From Oceanobacillus timonensis (GTDB lineage: Bacteria > Bacillota > Bacilli > Bacillales > Amphibacillaceae), in assembly GCF_900166635.1 (NCBI RefSeq), contig NZ_LT800497.1, forward strand, positions 3,210,344-3,274,343: a DNA stretch of 64,000 bases, given 5' to 3'. Positions 41,044-49,376 of this stretch are shown in pieces. The translations under genes and the position numbers were made by a program. Every line of letters starts with the position of its first letter. Positions within the stretch are counted from its first letter, which is position 1. The notes beneath the pieces were generated by a model. That model made no database searches. It saw nothing but the letters and a program-made list of their open reading frames with translations, and was not told the origin of the DNA.

Positions 41044-41130
41044 CCTGTGCCCACCTTCTTTCTGTGTTTCTCTAAATTATCATATCATATTGTTGAAGAG
41101 ATGAAAGGAAAGAGGCTTTTTCCTATTATG

Positions 41131-41176
41131 TAAAAAATAAGGATACCTCCTATTTGGATAGCACCCTTATTTTCTA
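41131..41176 (-). terminator. Terminator of the envelope-stress operon
   Basis: On the minus strand AAAATAAGG pairs with CCTTATTTT around an interrupted inner stem, then Ts; 14 bases after the SPFH gene stop. Confidence 0.75.
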
Positions 41177-41189
41177 TCTAATATTGTAT

Positions 41190-42260
41190 TTAGACCAGCT
41201 TATGTCCGCAATTTCCACAGAAATTCATTCCCTGTGTTTTACTGCCACAGTTCGGACAGAAATTGGGAATCGATCCGCCTTCGTTGCCCGAAGCGGGTTG
41301 TTGATTATCGTTCTGCTGATTTTGCTGCTGATTCTGATTCTGTTGTCCATTTTGATTTTGCTGTCCGCTTTGGTTAGACTGCTGTTGTTGATTCCCAGTA
41401 TTTTGCTCGTTCGCACCGCTCATCATTTCTTTCGCCATATTCATTCCCATCATCATTCCGGCCATATCCGTTGCCGAATTACCGCCTTCTGAATTGCCGG
41501 AAGCAATCGCATCCGTCATAGCAACATCTTTATAGCGTCCCATATCGCCAATCATGCCATGTGACGCAGTTTTGGTAATCATATCTTGAATTTCTTTTGG
41601 ATAATTAAAGCTCATAATTTGAAAACCAGTAATTTCAAAACCATCCTGATTGACCTGCATATCCAAATCTTCTTTGATTCCCTCACCGATTTCAAAGGAA
41701 TTGGCCTGCAGATTAAACATATCCTTTCCTTCTTTTGTAATCCACTTCATTAATAACTGGTCTAAAATGGCAGTGATCCGCAGCCGGATGTCTTCTACCA
41801 GAAAACTGTCTCTTACGCCAGCAATGTTATCAATCAGCTTTACGTAATCTTTCACCGTGAATTGAAAAGTGCCATTTGCACGGATTGGGATGCCTCCAGG
41901 AAGTTGTTGGGACGGAATATTTATGGCATTTTTTGTTCCCCATTTCACGGTAAACTGTTTTGTATTTACAAACAGTACTTCTACACGCATCCCACTGTTA
42001 AATCCAAATTTAAATCCTTTTAACGTGGACAAGAAAGGAATAATATCCGATTCAATTTCATACTCGCCCTCTTCTTTAAAAACACCTTCTATTTTCCCTT
42101 GATTAAAAAAGATTGCATCCTGCCCGGGACGGATAATTAATTTACTTCCTTTTTTGATCTCGCTGTTATTCCATTTCCAGAAAATCATATCATCCCGGAA
42201 TGACTCCCATTCGATAACATTTGCTAATTGCCCTCTAAAAAAACCCATCATGCTTTTCAT
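41190..42260 (-). CDS. ydjI: YdjI-like SPFH-domain protein with zinc ribbon
   Basis: A 356-residue protein with an SPFH-like ('virion core') domain at about 15-235, a Met-rich stretch (DMAGMMMGMNMAKEMMSG), a Gln/Asn-rich linker of about 50 residues, and a C-terminal double CxxC zinc ribbon (FCPNCGSK, FCGNCGHK). B. subtilis YdjI localises PspA at the membrane during envelope stress (family knowledge). Last gene of a four-gene operon with a sigma-W-type promoter. The Q/N-rich linker is unusually long and may be disordered. Confidence 0.88.
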   Translation of the reverse strand: MKSMMGFFRGQLANVIEWESFRDDMIFWKWNNSEIKKGSKLIIRPGQDAIFFNQGKIEGVFKEEGEYEIESDIIPFLSTLKGFKFGFNSGMRVEVLFVNTKQFTVKWGTKNAINIPSQQLPGGIPIRANGTFQFTVKDYVKLIDNIAGVRDSFLVEDIRLRITAILDQLLMKWITKEGKDMFNLQANSFEIGEGIKEDLDMQVNQDGFEITGFQIMSFNYPKEIQDMITKTASHGMIGDMGRYKDVAMTDAIASGNSEGGNSATDMAGMMMGMNMAKEMMSGANEQNTGNQQQQSNQSGQQNQNGQQNQNQQQNQQNDNQQPASGNEGGSIPNFCPNCGSKTQGMNFCGNCGHKLV

Positions 42261-42284
42261 CCTTTCTATATAACTTTCTGTAAG

Positions 42285-43067
42285 TTAAAATTTCCCACGC
42301 GCTCCAGAATGTGAATGACCTCCTCTTGTCATTCCACCTCCACCGCCACCGCGGCCACCTCCAGAGCTTTTTTGAATTTTCGTTTTCGTTACAGATTTGC
42401 GTAAATACCTGTCAGATTTACTTTTTACACGTGAATTATTTGCATCCAGATACGTACTGGCATTTGTTGTTACACGGCCGCCCATATTAAAAATCATTGA
42501 TCCGACAATAATTGCTCCAATTATAACAGCTACTAATAAATGAAACCATGTCTGAAGTAAAAAACCATCTGGATTTACTAATGGGCTAACTCCCATATAT
42601 TGATCTACTTTTTCAAAATATAATAAACTTGCATCATAATAATCATCTGCTGATAAATCTGGAATAATCTGGTCAACAATTTGTGCGCCCCGATCGTTAT
42701 CTATATATTTTTCTCCTTCATAAAAACCAGCAACATATAAATCACGTTCTCCAGAACCTCCAGAAAAATCAAGACCTAAAATAACTGTATCTCCATGGTC
42801 TCCATCATATCCTGGGCCTTGGTCATCATAAAAATCACCAATATATGGTTCAATATCCTTCCTACTTGAATCATCCTTCGTCAAAATAAGAATATCAATC
42901 TCGTTTTCTTCACTATACTCCGCCGCTCGCTGCTCCAAATCTGCACGTTCATTTTCTGTAAATATGTCCGCATCATCATAAATATATTGCTTCTCTGCAA
43001 AAGCAGCAGGCATTATAAAGAAAGATATAAGTAAAAGAATACTAGCACTAATTAAATACTTTCTCAT
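42285..43067 (-). CDS. ydjH: YdjH-like TPM-domain membrane protein
   Basis: A 260-residue protein: signal peptide (ISASILLLISFFIMPAAFAEKQ), TPM domain (about 28-150: YIYDDADIFTENERADLEQRA, ILILTKDD, VILGLDF), one membrane span (about 173-195) and a cytosolic basic, glycine-rich tail (GGGRGGGGGG, then RGGHSHSGARGKF). B. subtilis YdjH belongs to the ydjFGHI (pspA) operon. The start overlaps the end of the zinc-ribbon gene by 4 bases (ATGA), so translation is coupled. Confidence 0.88.
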   Translation of the reverse strand: MRKYLISASILLLISFFIMPAAFAEKQYIYDDADIFTENERADLEQRAAEYSEENEIDILILTKDDSSRKDIEPYIGDFYDDQGPGYDGDHGDTVILGLDFSGGSGERDLYVAGFYEGEKYIDNDRGAQIVDQIIPDLSADDYYDASLLYFEKVDQYMGVSPLVNPDGFLLQTWFHLLVAVIIGAIIVGSMIFNMGGRVTTNASTYLDANNSRVKSKSDRYLRKSVTKTKIQKSSGGGRGGGGGGMTRGGHSHSGARGKF

Positions 43068-44092
43068 AAAATATCACCGCCCAGCATCACCGCGATTGCT
43101 TTCATCAAAATAAATGATCCGCCGGCAATGCTAGAAAACCATATTGCTGCCTTCGAATAGCTCAACGGCGGCTTGCCGACAATTTTTCCAGTCTGCCCAT
43201 TCATCGCAAAAGTATGCTCCTGCTGATCAAAATCATAATATACCATCCAGACAGGCAAAAGAACATAATAGCTATTTGCTTTCTTCGTACGAATATTTTT
43301 CTGTTGATAGCTGACGGAACTGTAACCCCGGATGGTTGAAGCAATATACGTATCTAAAAAACCTTTCATCTTTGCCTTGACCCGATCAAATAATTCCTCA
43401 TCCGTGTAATTATATTTTTCAGCTAAGTATCCTGCTAAATAAGGTGTTTTAAAGCTTTCCAGCTTGTTATAATCATAGGGCTCTAACTTATCCATCAGCT
43501 CATCATTCATTTTCTCCGACGCATCGACAGGAACTTTTAAATAGCTGACATCGATATCACGATAGACACGATAGTATTTGGTTTCTTTATAACGATAATC
43601 TCCGCGCCGATACGTACGCACCTTGGTTCCTGTTGCTTTAACATCGACATCGTTATCTAAATCATACATCCAAAACGGGACATACATTCCAGTGATATTT
43701 TTCACCCGATTGGCTGTCATAAAACCCTTTGGCGTTAAACGGCCATTTTTACACCATTTTTTAAATGCTTGCATCGCTTCCTCTTTACTAATGGTAAAAG
43801 GAATCACTTTAGCCGGAGCTAAATCCCCTGATAAACGATCAGCAAGAACTACCCCTGCTCCGCAAAAACTGCAAGATGTTGCGGTTGTATCTGCATCTGT
43901 CAAAACAATCGCCCCGCAATTTTCACAATGGTATTCTTTGGCTTCATCTTCTTCAAAGGATTGGGAGATATTCACGTCATCATACGTATCAATATGTTCC
44001 TCATGACCGCAACTGTCACAAGCCAAGTGTCCGGAACCACTATCAAACTCCATATCCGCTCCGCAGTTGGGACATTTATAATGTACTAGCAT
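43064..44092 (-). CDS. ydjG: YdjG-like zinc-ribbon membrane protein
   Basis: A 342-residue protein with two N-terminal zinc ribbons (CPNCGADMEF..CDSCGHEE and CENCGAIVL..CSFCGAGV, about residues 7-85), a beta-rich domain with RVKNITGMYVPFWMYDLDNDVDVKATGTK, and a C-terminal hydrophobic segment (about 315-338). B. subtilis YdjG forms a membrane complex with YdjH that anchors PspA/YdjI under stress. Second gene of the operon, 11 bases after the coiled-coil gene. Confidence 0.88.
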   Translation of the reverse strand: MLVHYKCPNCGADMEFDSGSGHLACDSCGHEEHIDTYDDVNISQSFEEDEAKEYHCENCGAIVLTDADTTATSCSFCGAGVVLADRLSGDLAPAKVIPFTISKEEAMQAFKKWCKNGRLTPKGFMTANRVKNITGMYVPFWMYDLDNDVDVKATGTKVRTYRRGDYRYKETKYYRVYRDIDVSYLKVPVDASEKMNDELMDKLEPYDYNKLESFKTPYLAGYLAEKYNYTDEELFDRVKAKMKGFLDTYIASTIRGYSSVSYQQKNIRTKKANSYYVLLPVWMVYYDFDQQEHTFAMNGQTGKIVGKPPLSYSKAAIWFSSIAGGSFILMKAIAVMLGGDIL

Positions 44093-44103
44093 CCATCTTC
44101 ACC

Positions 44104-44613
44104 TCATTTTTCTGACCGTAATTCAAGCAAAGCCTCTGCCTCAGCAAGCTCAAACTGGATCTTCTCTTCTTCTGCTGCAGTGTATTTCTCTATCTCTACT
44201 TTATTTTGTTTCGCCGATGCTTCTCTTTCCAGTGCATCCATCCGAGCAAAGGTTTCCGAAAAAGTCTGATTCATTCGATCATAACTTTGCTGAAAAGGAA
44301 TGAACTGCGTTTCTAAATCATATTTTTGATTTTGTAATTTTTCAACTTCTATTTGTGCTGTTTCTTTTTGTTTTTGAAACCGGCTTTTTTCATGCGGCTG
44401 CGTAGTTTTTTCTTCATACCTAGCAAACTTTTCCGCAAGTCCTTGTTGCTCCAATAACTTTTCATCTATTCTTGTTATGTTTAATTGAATCGTATCTATT
44501 TTGGCTTGCATCTCCCGCATCATTTTATCCATTTCTTTTTTACGTTTTTGGAAGTTTTGTTTGCCCTGCTTCGTTTCCCGTTCAGATGAATCAAATCCTT
44601 TAAAAAAACGCAT
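44104..44613 (-). CDS. Coiled-coil protein in the pspA position of the operon
   Basis: A 169-residue, charged, almost wholly helical protein with long heptad-like runs (KMMREMQAKIDTIQLNITRIDEKLLEQQ, FQKQKETAQIEVEKLQNQKYDLETQF). No membrane segment. It holds the place of ydjF (PspA) in the B. subtilis ydjFGHI operon but is about 60 residues shorter and has no clear PspA N-terminal amphipathic helix, so I do not call it PspA. It is the first gene after the sigma-W promoter and probably acts with the YdjG/H/I-like proteins. Confidence 0.65.
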   Translation of the reverse strand: MRFFKGFDSSERETKQGKQNFQKRKKEMDKMMREMQAKIDTIQLNITRIDEKLLEQQGLAEKFARYEEKTTQPHEKSRFQKQKETAQIEVEKLQNQKYDLETQFIPFQQSYDRMNQTFSETFARMDALEREASAKQNKVEIEKYTAAEEEKIQFELAEAEALLELRSEK

Positions 44614-44649
44614 TCCCTATCATCCCTTCCTTGACTGCTTATATATTTG

Positions 44650-44676
44650 TACGATGAAACATCCTGAAAGGTTTCA
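44650..44676 (-). promoter_or_regulatory. Sigma-W type promoter of the ydjGHI-like operon
   Basis: On the minus strand TGAAAC (44671-44676) and CGTA (44650-44653) are 17 bases apart, the ECF sigma-W signature, about 37 bases before the first gene. B. subtilis ydjFGHI is a sigma-W operon. Confidence 0.7.
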
Positions 44677-44947
44677 ATACCTCTTTTTGGAAGTATGCTA
44701 TCGGAAAAAGACTCGTCACCTAAAAGGATACCTTATTTTCCCGTAGATTTCTAATTACTTTTTTAAAAATTGTGTTTTCTTTTACATTCTTGTAATAATT
44801 ATGGCTTTTAGAAATGAAAATGAAATGAAAAATCCCCCAAACCTTCGAAAAATGTTGATATATGACACTTCGTGTATGTCGATTCATGTAATATATTTTA
44901 ATAATTTGTTACCATCCTTTAAAAGTTTGGTTATTTTCCTGTGATGT

Positions 44948-45121
44948 CACTATGTTATGTTATACATAGTGAAAGTTTACAAGTTCAGTCGAGTATTTGC
45001 TGAACAAGTATTAAGGGTGTCGTGTTCGTATAATCTATCATTCCATTCAATTTGTACTCCCCATATAGTTAAAATGGTAGATTTACGGGCAACGGCACCA
45101 TGGTGAAGTGAAATCTTCTAC
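44948..45121 (+). promoter_or_regulatory. Structured leader of the NlpC/P60 gene (three hairpins)
   Basis: Hairpin 1: CACTATGT (44948-44955) and ACATAGTG (44964-44971). Hairpin 2: GTTCAG (44983) and CTGAAC (ending 45005). Hairpin 3: GTAGATTT (45077-45084) with AAATC..TAC (45111-45121), enclosing CACCATGGTG. Hairpin 1 could also be an operator. No U-run or known riboswitch core (ydaO, GEMM, M-box) was recognised. The rest of the 560-base gap (44614-45174) holds only the sigma-W promoter. Confidence 0.4.
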
Positions 45122-45174
45122 ATAGGTTTCGTTTTTTCAAAACAATAAATTAAAATTCTTAAGGAGGAATTCTT

Positions 45175-46125
45175 TTGGCACCATCGAATCTTAGCGCAAA
45201 AAAATATGTTATTTCTACTGCATTTGCAACCACGCTTGCACTTACTCCAGTAGTAGCTTCCAGTGTCTTTGCAAATGCGGGTGAAGGATCAACAGAAGGA
45301 GATATCACCTACGAAGAAAGTAACCTCCCTGAAATACAAGAGGAACAATCTTCTGAGGAACAAACACCTTCAGCGTCTGTTAATTCTTCTCTTGTTCAGC
45401 AAGGTGACTCAGGAGAAGAAGTAGAAAACGTTCAAAGCAATCTGCAAAATCAAGGTTACGCTTCCAGTAATGTCGACGGTATTTTCGGAGACCTTACGGA
45501 GCAAGACGTAAGAGATTTCCAAGCTGATCAAGGGTTACAAGAAGACGGAATTGTTGGACCGGATACTTCCAGTGCATTAGGAGGTTCTGGTGAATCCAAT
45601 TCTGATTCTGAAGAAGCGTCAGAACCAGAAACAAATGAGGATGAAGCAACAGAAGAAGAATCTCAAGATGATATTATTATTGAGGAAGTTTCCAACGATG
45701 GAGACGATGGCTCTGACGTAGGACCACAGTCAGGTTCAGTAAGCGGACAAGCTATCGCTGACGCAGCTGAAAGTGCATTAGGCATTCCATATCAATTTGG
45801 AGCATATACTCCAGGAGAATCAAATCCTTCTGCATTAGACAGCAGCGGATTAATCAACTATACTTTTGATCAAGTAGGCATTGATGTTTCCCGTACACAC
45901 AGTGAAATGTGGGCAAATGACGGCGTACAAGTAGATTCTCCAAGTGTTGGCGATGTCGTTTTCTTTGAAGGAACGTATGATACTGCTGGTGCATCCCACA
46001 GCGGAATCTATATTGGTAATAACCAAATGATTCACGCAAGCAGCGGCAGCGGTGCAATGGTTGTAGCTGATATGAGCGTTGACTATTGGCAACAACACTA
46101 TCTTGGAGCTAAATCTTTCAATTAA
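45175..46125 (+). CDS. NlpC/P60 cell-wall protein with catalytic Cys replaced by Ser
   Basis: A 316-residue secreted protein: signal peptide (about 1-34, ending VFANA), acidic linker, peptidoglycan-binding domain (about 72-136: LVQQGDSGEEVENVQSNLQ, VDGIFGDLTEQDVRDFQ), a second acidic linker, and an NlpC/P60 domain (about 190-316). The nucleophile motif DCSG reads DSSG (Asp222-Ser223-Ser224-Gly225), so the Cys is lost. His275 (ASHSGIYIG) and His287 (MIHASS) remain. Normal members are DL-endopeptidases; this one is probably a wall-binding pseudoenzyme. Start codon TTG after AAGGAGG. Confidence 0.88.
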   Translation: MAPSNLSAKKYVISTAFATTLALTPVVASSVFANAGEGSTEGDITYEESNLPEIQEEQSSEEQTPSASVNSSLVQQGDSGEEVENVQSNLQNQGYASSNVDGIFGDLTEQDVRDFQADQGLQEDGIVGPDTSSALGGSGESNSDSEEASEPETNEDEATEEESQDDIIIEEVSNDGDDGSDVGPQSGSVSGQAIADAAESALGIPYQFGAYTPGESNPSALDSSGLINYTFDQVGIDVSRTHSEMWANDGVQVDSPSVGDVVFFEGTYDTAGASHSGIYIGNNQMIHASSGSGAMVVADMSVDYWQQHYLGAKSFN

Positions 46126-46137
46126 TCATTGTAAAAA

Positions 46138-46170
46138 ACAAGCGCAAATCATCGCGCTTGTTTTTTTATA
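46138..46170 (+). terminator. Terminator after the NlpC/P60 gene
   Basis: AACAAGCGC pairs with GCGCTTGTT, then six Ts. The following stretch to 46482 is A/T-rich and shows no gene. Confidence 0.85.
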
Positions 46171-46482
46171 TCTACTTTTCTATCATTTTTGAAATACAAA
46201 ATTTAATATAGACTTTTTATTTTTTTTGCGATATACTTGTCAACAATTTCTTAGAAGGGTTTCCGTAAAAGAGGATAACGATTGATTTTACATAGTGAAT
46301 TTTCAGATTAATAAAATATTATATTTTTGTCATATCGTTTCTTCCCTGCCAGTTTGTTTATCCATATGAATAGATGACTAGCAGTCTATAAACAGACAGC
46401 TGCAAAAGCAAAAGGATATACCAAAACGAATTACGGAATCCTATTCTATTTTATATTAGCGTAAGGGAGTATTTTATAGAAT

Positions 46483-47448
46483 ATGAAAGCATTAATCCGT
46501 CTCAGTAATTTTTCGAATAAGTATTTTGCATTCATCACCATTTTAGTCGCTGTGGCCGCATTCTTTCTGCCAGATGGTTTTAATTGGTTAAATAACTATA
46601 TGACTATTTTGCTTGGTATCGTCATGTTTGGAATGGGTCTCACTATGACACCAAACGATTTTAAACTGGTGTTAACCAAACCAGTGCCTGTCATTATTGG
46701 CGTTATTTTGCAATTTACCATCATGCCATTACTTGCATTTGGAATTGCAAAACTTTTGAATTTACCGCCTGCTCTAGCAGCTGGAATTATTTTAGTAGGT
46801 TCTGTTCCCGGTGGTACCGCATCGAATGTGATGGTATATCTCGCAAAAGGAAATGTTGCATTATCCATTACAATGACATCTGTATCCACCATGCTGGCAC
46901 CGATAATGACACCGGTACTTTTGTATCTTCTAGCCGGGCAATGGATTCCAGTAGATCCGTTTGCGATGTTTTTATCCATCATTCAAGTAATTATTGTTCC
47001 TATCGTTTTAGGAATTATCTTTCAAAGATTTTTCCCAACAGCGGTTGGAAAAAGCATCGAAGTATTGCCGCTGATTTCGGTTATAGCTATTTCAGGTGTT
47101 GTGGCAGCCGTCGTTTCTGGAAATACAGAAAACATTGCATCTTCAGGGCTGCTCATTTTTGTTACGGTTCTCTTGCATAATTGGTCCGGGCTGCTTCTTG
47201 GCTTTTTAGTCGCTACCCTACTGCGGCTCAATGAAGAAACAAGAAGAGCGATATCCATCGAGGTCGGCATTCAAAATGCCGGATTAGGTACCACCTTAGC
47301 GAGCGCTCACTTTGCAGCACAGCCATTGACTGCTTTGCCTGGTGCCATCGCAGTTGTGATGCACGTAATCAGCGGTTCGATTCTTGCATCTATCTGGTCA
47401 AGAATACCGTTGAATAAAAGAAAATCAAATAAAAGAGATATTGCTTAA
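46483..47448 (+). CDS. Bile acid:sodium symporter (BASS) family transporter (YocS-like)
   Basis: A 321-residue membrane protein with about ten helices, BASS family. Conserved blocks: GIVMFGMGLTMTPNDFKLVLTKP (about 45-67), LVGSVPGGTASNVMVYLAKGNVALSITMTSVSTMLAPIMTP (sodium-site region, about 106-146) and EVGIQNAGLGTTLASAHF (about 261-278). Bacterial members import organic anions such as pantoate, 2-keto acids or bile acids with sodium; the substrate here is unknown. AAGGGAG precedes the start. Confidence 0.88.
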   Translation: MKALIRLSNFSNKYFAFITILVAVAAFFLPDGFNWLNNYMTILLGIVMFGMGLTMTPNDFKLVLTKPVPVIIGVILQFTIMPLLAFGIAKLLNLPPALAAGIILVGSVPGGTASNVMVYLAKGNVALSITMTSVSTMLAPIMTPVLLYLLAGQWIPVDPFAMFLSIIQVIIVPIVLGIIFQRFFPTAVGKSIEVLPLISVIAISGVVAAVVSGNTENIASSGLLIFVTVLLHNWSGLLLGFLVATLLRLNEETRRAISIEVGIQNAGLGTTLASAHFAAQPLTALPGAIAVVMHVISGSILASIWSRIPLNKRKSNKRDIA

Positions 47449-47466
47449 TTCATAATTTTTCCAATC

Positions 47467-47494
47467 TTGTCTTTCATGCCATTTTTGTTATAAT
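47467..47494 (+). promoter_or_regulatory. Promoter for the GNAT leader
   Basis: TTGTCT (47467-47472), 16 bases, TATAAT (47489-47494) with an upstream TG (extended -10). Transcription should start near 47501. Confidence 0.65.
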
Positions 47495-47525
47495 AAGCAT
47501 CATGTTATTTAAAGGAGCTGATAAA

Positions 47526-47558
47526 ATGAAACAGGTTATCCAGGTGATTGGAAAGTAG
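47526..47558 (+). CDS. Leader peptide MKQVIQVIGK of a putative attenuator
   Basis: A 10-residue frame with a strong ribosome site (AAAGGAG, 8 bases before ATG). Its last codons (GTG ATT GGA AAG TAG) overlap the left arm of the hairpin at 47545-47592. A ribosome stalled here would keep that arm from pairing. It stands between the promoter and the GNAT gene. Confidence 0.6.
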   Translation: MKQVIQVIGK

Positions 47559-47592
47559 CATATATTATTTTTCCCTTTTCAATCATTTTTTC
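47545..47592 (+). terminator. Leader terminator (attenuator) before the GNAT gene
   Basis: TGATTGGAAAG (47545-47555) pairs with CTTTTCAATCA (47575-47585), one G-U pair, followed by TTTTTT. The stem is A/T-rich and the loop is 19 bases, so it is only moderately strong. Confidence 0.55.
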
Positions 47593-47640
47593 AGAAAAAC
47601 GATAGGAACTAAAAATGAAATGAAGAGGAGATTTACTCAA

Positions 47641-48192
47641 TTGATATATACAGATAATAACCTAACCATTCGACCAATCGAAGAAAACGACCTGCCTCGT
47701 CTGTGGGAACTAATTTTTAAAGAAGAGAAACCGGAATGGAAAAAATGGGATGCTCCTTATTTTCCACATCAGGCAAAATCATACGAAACCTTTTTATTAG
47801 AGCAAGCGCAGTGGGTAGCTTCTGAAAAACACCGTGTGATTGAAGTGGATGGCCATATTAGAGGTACTGTTTCTTATTATTGGGAACATGAGCCTTCCTA
47901 CTGGCTGGAGATGGGCATTGTCTTGCATGAAGCGGGTTCATGGGGAAAAGGCATCGGCACCCGGGCTTTGAAATTATGGATGAATCACCTTTTTACTCAG
48001 TTACCGCTCGTTCGTCTCGGTTTAACGACTTGGTCCGGCAACAGGCGCATGATTCGAGTAGCAGAGAAGCTCGGTATGCAGATGGAAGCACGGATTCGCA
48101 AAGTCCGGTATTATAACGGAGAATACTATGACTCCATCCGTATGGGGATACTGCGTGAGGAATGGGAGCAGCAGCATTATAGTGTATCTTAA
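47641..48192 (+). CDS. GNAT-family N-acetyltransferase (RimJ/RimL-like)
   Basis: A 183-residue acetyltransferase. The acetyl-CoA loop is EAGSWGKGIGTRALKLWMNHLF (about residues 100-121, Q/RxxGxG/A as WGKGIGTRAL), followed by VRLGLTTWSGNRRMIRVAEKLGM (about 130-152), the usual 'NxRMIRVAEKLGF' block. Substrate unknown; such enzymes modify antibiotics, amino acids or protein N-termini. I use the TTG at 47641, preceded by GAGGAG at 10 bases, instead of the earlier frame. The leader peptide and terminator upstream suggest control by ribosome stalling, which would fit a resistance role (inference). Confidence 0.8.
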   Translation: MIYTDNNLTIRPIEENDLPRLWELIFKEEKPEWKKWDAPYFPHQAKSYETFLLEQAQWVASEKHRVIEVDGHIRGTVSYYWEHEPSYWLEMGIVLHEAGSWGKGIGTRALKLWMNHLFTQLPLVRLGLTTWSGNRRMIRVAEKLGMQMEARIRKVRYYNGEYYDSIRMGILREEWEQQHYSVS

Positions 48193-48197
48193 TGTCA

Positions 48198-48235
48198 AAG
48201 ACAGGTCTTGTTTTGAAGCAGACCTGTCTTTTTTC
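48198..48235 (+). terminator. Terminator after the GNAT gene
   Basis: AAAGACAGGTCT pairs with AGACCTGTCTTT, then TTT. Confidence 0.9.
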
Positions 48236-48258
48236 ACTACATTAGATAGCAACGAATC

Positions 48259-48567
48259 TTATAAAACACCTTTTGTTACCTTCCCTAATACTTTATGAAG
48301 CAAGTTCAAACTAAAAAAGAGCACAATAATGACAATGACCGAAAATGCAGCATAGCGGAGAAAAGTAAACGGAATAAAGCTGACTAGCCAATTGCCAACA
48401 TAATATATCAGTACAAATACAAAAGCAATCGTGATTAAATACGAAAGAATAACACCTATTATTTGCACATAATCAAGCTTTGAATACGTTTCTTTCAGTT
48501 CTTTTCTGTTTTTCCAAAAAACAGCGACCAATATAATACCACTTAAAACAGAAAGTACACCAGCCAA
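48259..48567 (-). CDS. Small three-span membrane protein, function unknown
   Basis: A 102-residue hydrophobic protein with spans at about 3-18, 36-59 and 65-92 (TFLRYAAFSVIVIIVLFFSL), and a basic end (LLHKVLGKVTKGVL). The charged loop WKNRKELKETYSKLDY lies between spans 1 and 2. I do not recognise a family. It is encoded just downstream of the ABC exporter genes on the same strand (65 bases), so it might be the last gene of that operon. Confidence 0.6.
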   Translation of the reverse strand: MAGVLSVLSGIILVAVFWKNRKELKETYSKLDYVQIIGVILSYLITIAFVFVLIYYVGNWLVSFIPFTFLRYAAFSVIVIIVLFFSLNLLHKVLGKVTKGVL

Positions 48568-48631
48568 GAACCTCCACCTCTATTTCTATTATATCCACTA
48601 AATCATCGTTCACCCATCATACCAATATATA

Positions 48632-49336
48632 TCAACGTCTTCTATTTGCCACGATAAGAAACAACAGCATAAGAATGCCAGTATAAATCGCAATCCATAA
48701 AAATGGAAAATAGGATAAACTGGACAAATTTTCTTCTTCCCATTGGAACAACGGCTGTTGCATAGCCGTTGCCGGCGGTATAATCCACGTGATATATCGA
48801 ATAGATGCCGGTAAAGCATTCTCGATACCAATTGAAGCAATAGAAAGAATCATCGTCAGTGCCAAACCACCATAGGCATTGATAGCACTTTCCATCATTA
48901 CTTTACTAAAAAAGGCGGCAATACAAATCCCGAGCATAGCTAAAAGAATATGATTCATAAACGATACGAAACCAACAGCGAAAGATACGGAATCAGAAAA
49001 CAAATTAAAAATAATCGGGTAAAAAAATGCAAACACTGCCAATAACAATGCAATCAGCCAAACAGTGCATAATTTTGCTATGTAATACCGATAGCTGCTT
49101 CTCAAGTGTAAAATCATCAGCTGCCTTTGTACCTGTGCATCCTGGGACAAGACACTCATACATAACCAGGCGGATACCACAAACAAAAATAATGCCGTAA
49201 TCGCATAACTATCGACAATTGGATTTGGCTTATATGTGTAAAAAACGACGATTAGCACAAAAAACGTGGAAATCGGCGGAAAATATTTATGGGAACGGAT
49301 ATAATCATGCAAGCTGTATGTAATAACTTCTTTCAA
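48632..49336 (-). CDS. ABC-2 type transporter permease
   Basis: A 234-residue membrane protein with six hydrophobic segments, fitting the permease of an ABC-2 exporter whose ATPase is encoded just upstream. Sequence detail is low: KYFPPISTFFVLIVVFYTYKPNPIVDSYAITALFLFVVSAWLCM and a conserved-looking MILHLRSSYRYYIAKL in the first half. I start at a TTG at 49336, 7 bases after GGAG. The longer ATG frame (49387) overlaps the ATPase gene and has no site. Exported substrate unknown. Confidence 0.75.
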   Translation of the reverse strand: MKEVITYSLHDYIRSHKYFPPISTFFVLIVVFYTYKPNPIVDSYAITALFLFVVSAWLCMSVLSQDAQVQRQLMILHLRSSYRYYIAKLCTVWLIALLLAVFAFFYPIIFNLFSDSVSFAVGFVSFMNHILLAMLGICIAAFFSKVMMESAINAYGGLALTMILSIASIGIENALPASIRYITWIIPPATAMQQPLFQWEEENLSSLSYFPFLWIAIYTGILMLLFLIVANRRR

Positions 49337-49376
49337 ACAAACATCTCCTTCTATGTAAAACAACAACGTACATTCC

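Noticed and set aside
41290..41410. Short repetitive stretch of TGCTGATT-like units
   Set aside because: It is the codon pattern of the Gln/Asn-rich linker of the SPFH protein, not a CRISPR or DNA repeat.
44948..45121. Possible c-di-AMP (ydaO) riboswitch before the NlpC/P60 gene
   Set aside because: The expected GGGGGACCC and GGGGTGAATC blocks are missing; kept only as an unassigned structured leader.
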